Both the position numbers and the translations under genes were made by a program. This document shows, one piece after another, positions 1-8,132 of a stretch of DNA of 64,000 nucleotides. The stretch spans positions 32,761 to 96,760 of the forward strand of contig CAZPEP010000015.1 in assembly GCA_964585685.1 (NCBI GenBank). Direction: 5' to 3'. The number at the start of each line of letters is the position of its first letter. The first letter of the stretch is position 1. The stretch is from JALHVH01 sp964585685 (GTDB lineage Bacteria > Acidobacteriota > Aminicenantia > Aminicenantales > Saccharicenantaceae). Below the pieces are notes generated by a model. That model did no database searches. It had not been told where the DNA came from and saw only the letters and a program-made list of their open reading frames with translations.

Positions 1-1804
1 ACTTTTCCACGATTTCCTGACCCAGGAATCGGACCGCGCTCACGTCCTTCACCGGCTGGTTGGGGATCCGTCCGGGAACGAACCCGTCTCCCGTGAACTT
101 GAAAACGATCAACGCGTCGTCCCCGACAGGGACAGGACGGAAGAAGCCGGTCTCGGCGTTGCTGACCGCGTCCATGGTCCCGTTCCGGAAATCGTACCGG
201 AAGATATTCGAGACGCCCGTTGTGTAGGACGATCCGAAGAGAAACCGGCCGTCGGGCGAGAACCGGAAATTCGCGGGCGAATCCGTCCCGAACTCGTGCA
301 GCGTCTCCGTCGACAAGCGGCCCTCAAGGAGATCGGCCGTCCGGAAACGGACCAGCTTCTGCTGTCCGGAGACATCGGAGGTCGCCGCCGTCAGGAAGGC
401 CCCGTCCGGAGATATGTCCAGGTCATAGATATCGGTGAAGTAGTCGAAACCGGTGACGGCGGTCCAATCGCGGTAGGGCGGGTCGATCTTGATGATGGTG
501 GAGAGCCCGATGTTATGGCGGATCGCCCAGAGGCTTCCGTCCGCCGGGTTGAACGCCAGATCGCCGGCCCGCAGGTTCGTGATCAACCTGTCCGACCGGC
601 CGGTCTTGAGATCGACGACATTGAGGTCGCGGTAGGCGTTGTTGTCGGTGGTGAAGAATATCCTGCCGGCGGAAGGATCATAAGCCAGGGACCCGACGGA
701 ATAAAGCTGCGCCCCCTTGATATCGCAAATGCGGTCGATCCGGCCGCTGACGACGTCCAAAGCGGCAATGTGGGCGACCTGTCCGGGATAATTGATCCCC
801 GCGTAGATCTTGCCCTTTACGGGATCAAAGAACCCCCTGGACACCGATCCCATCTGTTCGGTCGTCAACGGGGTGAAAGGGGTGACCGGATACTTGCGGA
901 TCAGGTTGATGTTGGCCGTTTGCCATTCCTTTTCGGCCTTGACCCATTCGGCCCATTCCGCGGCCAGGGGCGATCCGAAGGTCCGCTTGAACTCGGCGGC
1001 GAAGTAACTCCTACTGCCCTTGCCCGCGGACGTCCAGTCGACGACTTTCCGGGGCCCGTACTTGAGAGCCAGATGCGTGAAGAATCGCGTGCCGTACAAA
1101 TAGGAGATGGCCCCGATCTGAAAGTCGACGGCCGTGCCTTCGGATTCGAGTCCGAGGGCGTCATAGATGATGCTGTTCTCGAGGACCTTGGTCCGGAAGA
1201 CCATTTCGTCGTAGGAACCCAGGGCCCGGCCCAGTCCCCCGTCCATCCAGGTCTCCATGAAGACCGCGATCCCTTCGACGTACCAGCGAGGAGTATACGT
1301 GCGGGGGCTTGTCAGGTAGGCGTAGGCCATGGACAGGGGATTTTCTTTGCTCGCCATGACCTTGCCGAAAAACACCTTGCGGAAAAAGGAGGACGACCCG
1401 ACGGGCTTGTCCATGGTGATGACGTGGACCAGCTCATGGTTCATGATCAGGCTCATGCGCTCGTAGCCCGGCATCATGTCGTACGCGTGCTGGAACGGGG
1501 ACAGCTCGAGGAAGACCAGGTTCCTGGGGACGGCCGTCGCCCCGCCGTTGCCCCAATCGCTGAAATCCTGGAGGAACAGGGACGTTCTTTCGGCGGGTTT
1601 GTAATCGAAGAATTTCGTGTAGAACCCCATCGTGTTGATGTAAGAACGGGCCAGATGCGACATGATGAACTCATGGACCCGGGAGTAATAGACCAGATCG
1701 AGTCCGGGGGCCTTGAAGCTGAAGAGCGATTGCGCGGGCAGGATCGCGGCCGATGCCGCCAAGACGAGAACGAAACCGACCCAGACGTTGCGGCGTGATC
1801 TCAT
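1..1804 (-). CDS. Secreted HExxH metallopeptidase with beta-propeller repeats (C-terminus off the left edge)
   Basis: The minus strand is open from an ATG at 1804 to the window edge, about 601 codons, with no stop inside the window. Residues 1-25 form a signal peptide (RSRRN, then a hydrophobic VGFVLVLAAS core). HELVH at about residue 122 is the zinc-binding HExxH motif, and WYVEGIAVF about 50 residues later probably supplies the third, glutamate ligand (MA-clan gluzincin pattern). From about residue 270 the protein has TolB/WD40-like blade repeats such as DLDISPDGAFL and NFRFSPDGRFLF. The overall plan is an extracytoplasmic peptidase followed by a propeller, known in several Bacteroidetes/Acidobacteria families. 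The exact substrate cannot be read from sequence. It lies downstream of the sigma/anti-sigma pair but is separated by a terminator-like hairpin. Confidence 0.85.
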   Translation of the reverse strand, partial: MRSRRNVWVGFVLVLAASAAILPAQSLFSFKAPGLDLVYYSRVHEFIMSHLARSYINTMGFYTKFFDYKPAERTSLFLQDFSDWGNGGATAVPRNLVFLELSPFQHAYDMMPGYERMSLIMNHELVHVITMDKPVGSSSFFRKVFFGKVMASKENPLSMAYAYLTSPRTYTPRWYVEGIAVFMETWMDGGLGRALGSYDEMVFRTKVLENSIIYDALGLESEGTAVDFQIGAISYLYGTRFFTHLALKYGPRKVVDWTSAGKGSRSYFAAEFKRTFGSPLAAEWAEWVKAEKEWQTANINLIRKYPVTPFTPLTTEQMGSVSRGFFDPVKGKIYAGINYPGQVAHIAALDVVSGRIDRICDIKGAQLYSVGSLAYDPSAGRIFFTTDNNAYRDLNVVDLKTGRSDRLITNLRAGDLAFNPADGSLWAIRHNIGLSTIIKIDPPYRDWTAVTGFDYFTDIYDLDISPDGAFLTAATSDVSGQQKLVRFRTADLLEGRLSTETLHEFGTDSPANFRFSPDGRFLFGSSYTTGVSNIFRYDFRNGTMDAVSNAETGFFRPVPVGDDALIVFKFTGDGFVPGRIPNQPVKDVSAVRFLGQEIVEK

Positions 1805-1886
1805 GGACCTCCCCTCCCCATCTCGGAGTCTCCTCATAGATATCCAAGATGGGCGGTCATTGCAAGCCATTTCACGGGCGGGGGCG

Positions 1887-1931
1887 ATAAAGGCCTCCCG
1901 GCGGGGGCCTCGGCAGCCCCGTCGGGAGGCC
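1887..1931 (-). terminator. Rho-independent terminator-like hairpin after the anti-sigma gene
   Basis: A long GC-rich inverted repeat (GGCCTCCCG at 1892-1900 against CGGGAGGCC at 1923-1931, with further GGGG/CCCC pairing inside) is followed on the minus strand by TTTAT (1891-1887). It sits 22 bases past the stop of the repeat protein, so it would end the sigma/anti-sigma transcript. Part of it also matches a dispersed repeat at 33919-33937. Confidence 0.6.
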
Positions 1932-1952
1932 CGAGATCAAGACCGTCGACGG

Positions 1953-4685
1953 TCACGGGGTCCGGGCGGTCGCCTCCTTCATGAGGTCGGCAAAATTCGC
2001 GCCCTGCAGAAGGCCGGAAAGCTCGGCGTCCTTCATCAGGCCGGCGAAATTCGCGTCCGCCAGCAGATTGGCCATGTCCCCGGACCTCATGAGGTTGGTG
2101 AAATTCGCATCGGCCAGAAGGCTCGCGAAGCTCGCGCTCCTCATCAGGGCCGCAAAATTCGCGTCCTTCATCAGGCCGGCGAAGTTCGCGTCGGCCAGAA
2201 GGCCGGCGAAGCCCGCGTTCGCGATCAGACCGGCGAAGTTCGCATCTTTCATCAGGTTGGCGAACTCCGCGCGCCTGAGGAGGTCGGCGAACTCCGCGTT
2301 CTTCATCAGGTTGGCGAAGCTCGCGCTTTTCAACAGGCCGGCGAACTCCGCGCGCCTCAGCAGCGCGGCGAACTCGGCGCTCTTCATGAGATCAGCAAAT
2401 TGTGCCCTTTTCAACAGGCCGGCGAACTCCGCATCCTTCATCAGAGCGGCAAACTCCGCGCGTCTGAGAAGGTCGGCGAACTCGGCGCGCCTGAGAAGGC
2501 TGGCGAAGCTCGCGCTCTTCATTAGGGCCGCGAAATTCGCGTCCTTCATCAAATTGGCGAACTCCGCCTGCCTGGAGAGGTTGGCGAACTCGGCGTTCTT
2601 CATCAGATTCGCGAAGTTCGCGCCTTTCAAGAGGCCGGCGAAGTCGGGATCCTGCATCAGGCCGGCAAAGTTCGCGTTCTTCATCAGGCCGGCAAAGCTC
2701 GCGTCGGCCAGCAGACCGGCAAAGCTCGCGCTCTTCATCAGGCCGGCGAAATTCGCGTCCGCCAGCAGGCCGGCAAAGCTCGCGTTCGCCATCAGGCCGG
2801 CGAAATTCGCGTCCTTCATCAGGTCGGCGAAGTTCGCGTCGGCCAGAAGGTTGGCGAAGCTCGCGTTCGCGATCAGACCGGCAAAGTTCGCATCTTTCAT
2901 CAGGCCGGCGAACTCCGCGCGCCTGAGAAGGTCGGCAAACTCAGCGCTCTTCATCAGGTCGGCGAAGCTCGCGCTTTTCAACAGGCCGGCGAACTCCGCG
3001 CGCCTCAGCAGCGCGGCGAACTCGGCACTCTTCATGAGATCAGCAAATTGTGCCCTTCTCAACAGGCCGGCAAACTCCGCGTCCCTCAGCAGGTTGGCGA
3101 ATTCCGCGCGCCTGAGCAGGTCGGCGAATTCCGCGCGCCTGAGAAGGTTGGCGAAGCTCGCGCTCTTCATCAGGGCGGCAAAGTTCGCATCTTTCATCAG
3201 GTTAGCGAACTCCGCGCGCCTGAGAAGGTCGGCAAACTCGGCGCTCTTCATCAGGTTGGCGAAGCTCGCGCTCTTCATCAGGGCCGCGAAATTCGCGTCC
3301 TTCACCAGGCCGGCAAAGTTCGCGTTCTTCATCAGGTCCGCGAAATTCGCGTCCGCCAGCAGGCCGGCAAAGCTCGCCCTCTTTATAAGGCCGGCGAAGT
3401 TCGCGTCCGCCAGCAGACCGGCAAAGCTCGCGCTCTTCATCAGGCCGGCGAAATTCGCGTTCTTCATCAGAGCCGCGAAATTCGCGTCCGCCAGCAGATT
3501 GGCAAAGCTCGCCCTTTTTATAAGGCCGGCGAAATTCGCGTCGGCCAGCAGGCCGGCAAAGCTCGCATCCGCGATCAAGCCGCCGAAATTCGCGTCCTTC
3601 ATCAGATCGGCGAAGCTCGCGTCCGCCAGAAGGTTGGCGAACTCGGTGTTCTTCATCAGGGCCGCGAAGCTCGCGCTTTTCAACAGGCCGGCGAACTCCG
3701 CGCGCCTCAGCAGCGCGGCGAACTCGGCGCTCTTCATGAGGTCAGCAAATTGTGCCCTTCTCAACAGGCCGGCAAACTCCGCGTCCCTCAGCAGGTTGGC
3801 GAATTCCGCGCGCCTGAGGAGGTCGGCGAACTCCGCGCGCCTGAGCAGGTCGGCAAACTCGGCGCGCCTGAGAAGGTTGGCGAAGCTCGCGCTCTTCATC
3901 AGGGCGGCAAAGTTCGCATCTTTCATCAGACCGGCGAAGCTCGCGTTCTTCATCAGGGCCGCGAAATTCGCGTCGGCCATCAGAGCGGTGAAGTTCGCGT
4001 CCGCCATCAGGGCCGCAAAACTCGCCTGCGCCAACATGTTCGCCAAGTTGGAGTCTTTCAGAAGGGCGGCAAAGTTCGCGTCCGCCATCAGGGCCGCGAA
4101 ATTCGGGTCCCCCATGAGCTTCATGAAGCGGATGTTGCGAAGCATGTTCTGGAAATACGGATTCTGAAGGAGCTTGATGACGTCCGCCTTCGTCAGGACG
4201 ACGTCCTTGGCCGTCAGCTGGACGGCCCTGTAGCGGTCGGCCTTGACGATGGTGCCGGAAAGATCGCCCTGGTCGGCCTTCTTTAGAAGATTGGGGCTGA
4301 AGACCACGATGAGAATCACCACGGCAGCGATAACGACCGCGCCGACCGAAAGAACTCGTTGTTTTGGGGTCATGAAATCCTCCTTTGACCTCTCCCTGCC
4401 TTGTCGATCCATATTCAAAATCTCTTCCTCAAAGACGGCCGGGACGGGAACGCGCCGTCCCGCGGCTTTACGGCCGATCTCATCGAGGACCTTAGCCTTG
4501 AAATCCGGCCCCGGCTCCGGGCCCTGACCGCTCCGGATGAGATCCATCACGGCCCGAAGTTCGCGGAAGCGGGTCCGGCCCTCGTCGCTTCCGTCCAGGT
4601 ATTCTTTCAAGGCGCGGCTTTCGCCAGCGGAATTGGTCCCGTCCAATTCCTGGTTCATCAGCCGGAGCCGCTTTTTACCGATCAT
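1953..4685 (-). CDS. Membrane anti-sigma-like protein with about 81 tandem nine-residue repeats
   Basis: 910 residues. Residues 1-105 are a charged cytoplasmic region resembling anti-sigma N-termini (ALKEYLDGSDEGRTRFREL, then VLDEIGRK). There is one membrane segment at about 111-130. Residues 174-902 are an unbroken array of nonapeptides with consensus (K/R/A)(D/S/R/N)A(N/S/E)FA(A/G/N/D)L(M/L). I count 79 clear copies plus two degenerate ones at the start (QNPYFQNML, RNIRFMKLM). The tail is KEATARTP. The start overlaps the end of the upstream sigma gene by 11 bases; Met10 (4658) is an alternative start. The neighbouring ECF sigma factor and topology (N-in, C-out) support an anti-sigma role. 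I see no zinc-binding HxxxCxxC motif. The repeats are not RTX nonapeptides (no GGxGxD) and not pentapeptide repeats. Function of the array is unknown; the anti-sigma assignment is inference from context. Confidence 0.8.
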   Translation of the reverse strand: MIGKKRLRLMNQELDGTNSAGESRALKEYLDGSDEGRTRFRELRAVMDLIRSGQGPEPGPDFKAKVLDEIGRKAAGRRVPVPAVFEEEILNMDRQGRERSKEDFMTPKQRVLSVGAVVIAAVVILIVVFSPNLLKKADQGDLSGTIVKADRYRAVQLTAKDVVLTKADVIKLLQNPYFQNMLRNIRFMKLMGDPNFAALMADANFAALLKDSNLANMLAQASFAALMADANFTALMADANFAALMKNASFAGLMKDANFAALMKSASFANLLRRAEFADLLRRAEFADLLRRAEFANLLRDAEFAGLLRRAQFADLMKSAEFAALLRRAEFAGLLKSASFAALMKNTEFANLLADASFADLMKDANFGGLIADASFAGLLADANFAGLIKRASFANLLADANFAALMKNANFAGLMKSASFAGLLADANFAGLIKRASFAGLLADANFADLMKNANFAGLVKDANFAALMKSASFANLMKSAEFADLLRRAEFANLMKDANFAALMKSASFANLLRRAEFADLLRRAEFANLLRDAEFAGLLRRAQFADLMKSAEFAALLRRAEFAGLLKSASFADLMKSAEFADLLRRAEFAGLMKDANFAGLIANASFANLLADANFADLMKDANFAGLMANASFAGLLADANFAGLMKSASFAGLLADASFAGLMKNANFAGLMQDPDFAGLLKGANFANLMKNAEFANLSRQAEFANLMKDANFAALMKSASFASLLRRAEFADLLRRAEFAALMKDAEFAGLLKRAQFADLMKSAEFAALLRRAEFAGLLKSASFANLMKNAEFADLLRRAEFANLMKDANFAGLIANAGFAGLLADANFAGLMKDANFAALMRSASFASLLADANFTNLMRSGDMANLLADANFAGLMKDAELSGLLQGANFADLMKEATARTP
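1980..4166 (-). repeat. 27-bp tandem repeat array encoding the nonapeptides
   Basis: About 81 units of 27 bp stay in perfect frame with no indels over 2.19 kb. A higher-order pattern is visible: a run of nine to ten units (KDANFAALM, KSASFANLL, several RRAEFADLL types, RDAEFAGLL, RRAQFADLM, KSAEFAALL, RRAEFAGLL) recurs at about 3654-3923, 2952-3194 and 2304-2546. This indicates block duplication in addition to unit-by-unit expansion. The codon bias of the array leaves long open frames on the opposite strand that are not genes. Confidence 0.95.
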
Positions 4686-5223
4686 GGGCCGTCCACCCGT
4701 CCTGCCGGAGGACCTCCCTCAGCTTGTGACGCGCCGAAAACAGCTTCGATTTCACTTTCTTTTCCGACAGCCCGAGCGTCAGGCCGATGTCCTTATAGGA
4801 GAAGCCGTCGGCGCCCAGGGCCAGAAGAGCTCTCTGGGACGCGTTCAACCCCCTCAAGGCCTTCTCGATCCTCTCGCCCAATTCGCCGGCCGCGAGCTCG
4901 TCGTCAGGACTCGGGACCGCGGCCGGCCAGGACGGGTCGGGATCGGCCCGCCGGTTCCGCCTATCGACAAAATTCAACGATTCGTTGACGGCGATCCGGT
5001 ACAGCCAGCTGAAGAGCTTGTATCGGGGATCGAACGAAGACAGGCTCGCGAAGGCCTTGACAAAGACGGATTGGGAGATATCCCGGGCGTCTTCGGAGTT
5101 GCGAACGATGCGATAGGCCAAGCTTAACACCGGCTTCTGATATCGGACGATGATCGCTTCAAAGGCGTCGACCTTGCCCCGGAGGCACGCGCGAACGGCC
5201 TCGAGATCTTTGTCTTCAATCAT
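4675..5223 (-). CDS. ECF-type RNA polymerase sigma factor
   Basis: 182 residues, the usual ECF length. Region 2 is at about residues 20-85 (DAFEAIIVRYQ, AYRIVRNSEDARDISQSVFV, FSWLYRIAVNESLNFVDRR), covering core binding and -10 recognition. Region 4 is at about 120-175 (LRGLNASQRALLALGADGFSYKDIGLTLGLSEKKVKSKLFSARHKL is the HTH region; only part is needed to recognise it). It directs RNA polymerase to a dedicated regulon. It is co-transcribed with the repeat anti-sigma protein, whose start overlaps its last codons by 11 bases, a standard sigma/anti-sigma arrangement. A strong housekeeping-type promoter lies about 155 bases upstream of its ATG; no obvious Shine-Dalgarno sequence precedes the start. 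Confidence 0.93.
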   Translation of the reverse strand: MIEDKDLEAVRACLRGKVDAFEAIIVRYQKPVLSLAYRIVRNSEDARDISQSVFVKAFASLSSFDPRYKLFSWLYRIAVNESLNFVDRRNRRADPDPSWPAAVPSPDDELAAGELGERIEKALRGLNASQRALLALGADGFSYKDIGLTLGLSEKKVKSKLFSARHKLREVLRQDGWTAHDR

Positions 5224-5385
5224 AATTACAATCGAACGGGCCCCAAGTTGGCCTTTCCCCGAAAATTTCGCGGACTCCCCGCGGCAGAACGGGACCGGAG
5301 ATACCGCGACAGGCGAACGCGGGGGGAAACAGGTTCAATATCGAATATCCCAAATTGCCGTTCAACACTGGCCGAAGATATCCAA

Positions 5386-5415
5386 TGTATACTTTGTCTC
5401 GAACGATCGTGTCAA
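5386..5415 (-). promoter_or_regulatory. Sigma70-type promoter for the ECF sigma/anti-sigma operon
   Basis: Read on the minus strand: TTGACA (5415-5410), 18-bp spacer, TATACA (5391-5386). It predicts a start near 5379 and a 155-base leader. It stands back to back with the promoter of the PrsW gene; the two -35 boxes are only 10 bases apart. Confidence 0.6.
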
Positions 5416-5425
5416 GGTCTTTGGC

Positions 5426-5453
5426 TTGACTGGGCGTCGAAATGTCATAAAAT
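5426..5453 (+). promoter_or_regulatory. Sigma70-type promoter for the PrsW-family gene
   Basis: TTGACT (5426-5431), 16-bp spacer, TAAAAT (5448-5453). The predicted start at about 5460 leaves a leader of roughly 12 bases before the ATG at 5472. Confidence 0.55.
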
Positions 5454-5471
5454 GACAGGCGAACTTCTCCC

Positions 5472-6497
5472 ATGTCAGGAATCATTTCGTTCTCCGCGCC
5501 GAAGATCCTGGTCGCCCTCTTGCCGGTCCTGATCTTCCTGCTCGTCCTGGTTTTCATGGACAGCTACAAGCTGGTCAGGCCGAGTATGCTGTGCTTTGCC
5601 ATTCTCGGAGGCGCGGCGGCCGCGGGAACGAGCTATTTCCTGAATTCGGAGCTGATCCATCTCTTCCAGAACGATTTTTTCGTATATTCCCGTTATGCCT
5701 CCCCCTTGGTCGAGGAAGCGTTCAAAGCGGTCGTCCTGCTCTGCTTCTTCCAAGCCCAGAGGATCGGCTTCCTCGTCGACGGGGCGATCCTGGGATTCGC
5801 CGCAGGCGCAGGATTCTCCCTGTTCGAGAACGTCTATTACTTGAGCACTACGCCCGAAGCCAATCTCGGCGTCTGGGTGATCCGCGGATTCGGGACGGCA
5901 ATGATGCACGGCGGGACGATCGCCATTTTCGCCGTCGTCACCAAGGCCTTGGCCGACCGTCGGGCCAGGAACGTCTGGGGTCTGTGCCTCCCGGGCCTCG
6001 GCCTGTCCTTTGTCCTCCATTCCGCATTCAACCATTTTCTCCTGCCGCCCCTCGTCACGACGGCGGCCATGCTCGTCGTCCTGCCGCTCGTCGCCGTCAA
6101 TCTTTTCATCATCAGTGAAAAGGGCACCCGGAAATGGCTGGATGTGGGCTTCGATTCGGACGTCGAGCTCCTGGGCCTCCTCACCGCGGGCCGCCTGTCG
6201 ACGACCAACATCGGGAAATACCTCATATCCCTCAAGGGCAGATTCGCGGGCGAGGTCTTGGCCGATATGCTCTGCCTGATCCGGATCCACCTCGAGCTTT
6301 CCATCAGCGCCAAGGGCATCCTGCTGATGAAGGAGGCCGGCTTCCCGGTCAAGCCGGAAGCGAACGTTCGCGAAAAATTCGAGGAATTGACGTATTTGGA
6401 AAGGAGCGTCGGCAAGACGGGGATGCGGGTGGTCGGTCCGATCCTCCATCGCAGCCGGCAGGACCTCTGGGAACTGCACATGCTGGGACGGAAATGA
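5472..6497 (+). CDS. PrsW-family intramembrane metalloprotease
   Basis: 341 residues. Several membrane helices fill residues about 12-215. The family signatures are all present: EEAFK at 81-85, LFENVYY at 117-123, a His in MMHGG at 146, and HSAFNH at 183-188. In Bacillus, PrsW makes the first cut in the membrane anti-sigma factor RsiW. A soluble C-terminal region (about 216-341, FDSDVELLGLLTAGR onward) is extra to the core family and might sense a signal or recruit a substrate. The gene is divergent from, and shares its regulatory region with, the ECF sigma/repeat anti-sigma operon. This makes the repeat protein the obvious candidate substrate; that link is inference. No good Shine-Dalgarno sequence is visible, consistent with the very short leader. 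Confidence 0.88.
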   Translation: MSGIISFSAPKILVALLPVLIFLLVLVFMDSYKLVRPSMLCFAILGGAAAAGTSYFLNSELIHLFQNDFFVYSRYASPLVEEAFKAVVLLCFFQAQRIGFLVDGAILGFAAGAGFSLFENVYYLSTTPEANLGVWVIRGFGTAMMHGGTIAIFAVVTKALADRRARNVWGLCLPGLGLSFVLHSAFNHFLLPPLVTTAAMLVVLPLVAVNLFIISEKGTRKWLDVGFDSDVELLGLLTAGRLSTTNIGKYLISLKGRFAGEVLADMLCLIRIHLELSISAKGILLMKEAGFPVKPEANVREKFEELTYLERSVGKTGMRVVGPILHRSRQDLWELHMLGRK

Positions 6498-6527
6498 CCG
6501 GGGAACAGCGGTAAGTCCCGCCCCGGC

Positions 6528-8108
6528 TCAGGGCTCGGAGGGAACGCGGCCGGCAGGCCCCTTGAAGGCGAGGGCCACCATCGTGATATCGTCCGAGGGC
6601 GGGGTTGCCCCCGCGAAGGCCTGGACGGCGGCTCTCATGTGCCGGACGAGGTCGGCCGCGCCCATCCCCCCTCCTTCGCCGAAACAATTCTTCAACCGAG
6701 CCTCGGAAAACAACTCCTGGTTCACGTTCATCGCTTCCGACATTCCGTCCGTATACAGGAGAATGCCGTCGCCGGGCATCAATTTCCGCGTCGCCGTCGG
6801 GTACGAACACCCATCGACCGCTCCGAGGACTGTCCCGGTCGGGCCGGCCAGTATCTCGAACCGGTCCGGACCCGCCGAAACGAGCGGGGGCGGATGCCCG
6901 CCATTCGAATACCGGACCTCCCCCGTCTCCACGTTCAGGATGAGGAGGAACACCGTTACGAACATCATGGTTTCATTGTCGGGAAGGAGCGTCCGGTTGA
7001 CCCGCCCCAGGATCTCCCCGGGAGAAAGACCGCGCAGGGCTTCGGCTTTCAGAAGTGTTTTGCAGATGGCCATGAACAAGGCGGCCGGAACACCCTTGCC
7101 GGAGACGTCGCCGATCACGACGCAAAGGTGCTTGTTGTCGACGAAAAAGAAATCATAGAAATCTCCGCCCACCTCCTTGGCCGGCTCCATCGTCGCGAAG
7201 ATCTCGAACTCGGCCCGGTCCGGGAACGGGGGGAAGACACGGGGCAGCATGCCGACCTGAATGTCGCGGGCGATCCGCAGCTCGCTCTGGATCCGTTCCT
7301 TGGCCTCGGTTTCCGCCCGCAGGTTCTCGATGAAGCGTCTGATGCACAGATGCACGAGCTGGAAGGCGAGGGCGGAATCCCGGTTGAAGAGTCGGATGAC
7401 ATCCTCCTTATCGATCGAGTACGCCACCAGGTCCTCTTCGCAGACAGCCGAGGCCGTTCGGGCATGGAAGGGCGAAAGGATCCCCATCTCGCCGATGATT
7501 TCCCCCTCCTTCACGACCTTGCCGATCTCCAAAAGATTGAGCGATCCGCGGGCGATATAATACATCTTGTCCGCCCGGTCCCCCGCCAAAAAAAGAGTCT
7601 CCCCTTTCTTGAAGGTCTCCCGGGCCATGGCCTCCAACGGGAATCGCAGGCCTTCATCGGCCGTCCTGGCGGCGGATGACCCCGGCCCGGAAGCCTGTCT
7701 CTGCAGGCCGAAGGCGAGCGACAGGATGTTCTTTTCGCCCTCCCGGCGGGAGGCCGCCTTGTCGGCCATCCGCCCGATAAAAAAAACACCCAATCCGCCG
7801 ACCTTGCGCTCTTCAAGGCCGGCCTGGAGGTCCGGAGCCGGGGCCGACCGCAGATCGAAAGGCGATCCCGTGTCTTCGATCTCGATCACGGCCTGGGCGG
7901 GGTCGACCCCTTTCAGCCATCGCAATTCGACCTCCCCCCGGCCCTGGGGATAGGCATGACGGATGATATTGACGATCGCTTCTTCGACGGCCAGTTGGAT
8001 CTCCTCGACCCGGGAGGGCGAAAACCCGCTTTCGGCGGCGCGGTCGGCGACGAAGCTACGGAACTCGTCCAGCGACTCGAGACGGGCCGATAAACGAAGA
8101 TGGGCCAT
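6528..8108 (-). CDS. RsbW-like ATPase, cyclic-nucleotide-binding and SpoIIE phosphatase fusion
   Basis: 526 residues with three domains. Residues about 1-140 are a GHKL histidine-kinase-like ATPase of the RsbW/SpoIIAB type (EEAIVNIIRHAYP N-box, DTGSPFDLR, VGGLGVFFIGRMAD). Residues about 160-275 are a cyclic-nucleotide-binding domain (FKKGETLFLAGDRADKMY, GEIIGEMGILS). Residues about 295-515 are a PP2C/SpoIIE-type serine phosphatase (VIGDVSGKGVPAALFMA, LLYTDGMSEAMN, SDDITMVALAF). Such proteins can both phosphorylate and dephosphorylate STAS anti-sigma antagonists in partner-switching stress pathways. The immediately upstream STAS gene is the natural partner (24-bp gap). It converges on the PrsW gene with 30 bp between them. 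Confidence 0.9.
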   Translation of the reverse strand: MAHLRLSARLESLDEFRSFVADRAAESGFSPSRVEEIQLAVEEAIVNIIRHAYPQGRGEVELRWLKGVDPAQAVIEIEDTGSPFDLRSAPAPDLQAGLEERKVGGLGVFFIGRMADKAASRREGEKNILSLAFGLQRQASGPGSSAARTADEGLRFPLEAMARETFKKGETLFLAGDRADKMYYIARGSLNLLEIGKVVKEGEIIGEMGILSPFHARTASAVCEEDLVAYSIDKEDVIRLFNRDSALAFQLVHLCIRRFIENLRAETEAKERIQSELRIARDIQVGMLPRVFPPFPDRAEFEIFATMEPAKEVGGDFYDFFFVDNKHLCVVIGDVSGKGVPAALFMAICKTLLKAEALRGLSPGEILGRVNRTLLPDNETMMFVTVFLLILNVETGEVRYSNGGHPPPLVSAGPDRFEILAGPTGTVLGAVDGCSYPTATRKLMPGDGILLYTDGMSEAMNVNQELFSEARLKNCFGEGGGMGAADLVRHMRAAVQAFAGATPPSDDITMVALAFKGPAGRVPSEP

Positions 8109-8132
8109 CGGTAGGTTCCCTCCCCCGGAGTT

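Noticed and set aside
296..1798. 500-codon open frame on the plus strand
   Set aside because: Antisense to the HExxH peptidase; Arg/Gly/Asp-rich, no signal or motif. A G+C-rich shadow frame.
1981..4286. Long plus-strand frames opposite the nonapeptide array (728 and 412 codons)
   Set aside because: Arise because a 27-bp repeat without stops in one antisense frame stays open throughout; the minus-strand product has a membrane anchor and sigma-gene context.
5475..6479. Antisense frames to the PrsW gene
   Set aside because: No conserved features; the plus-strand product has all PrsW motifs.
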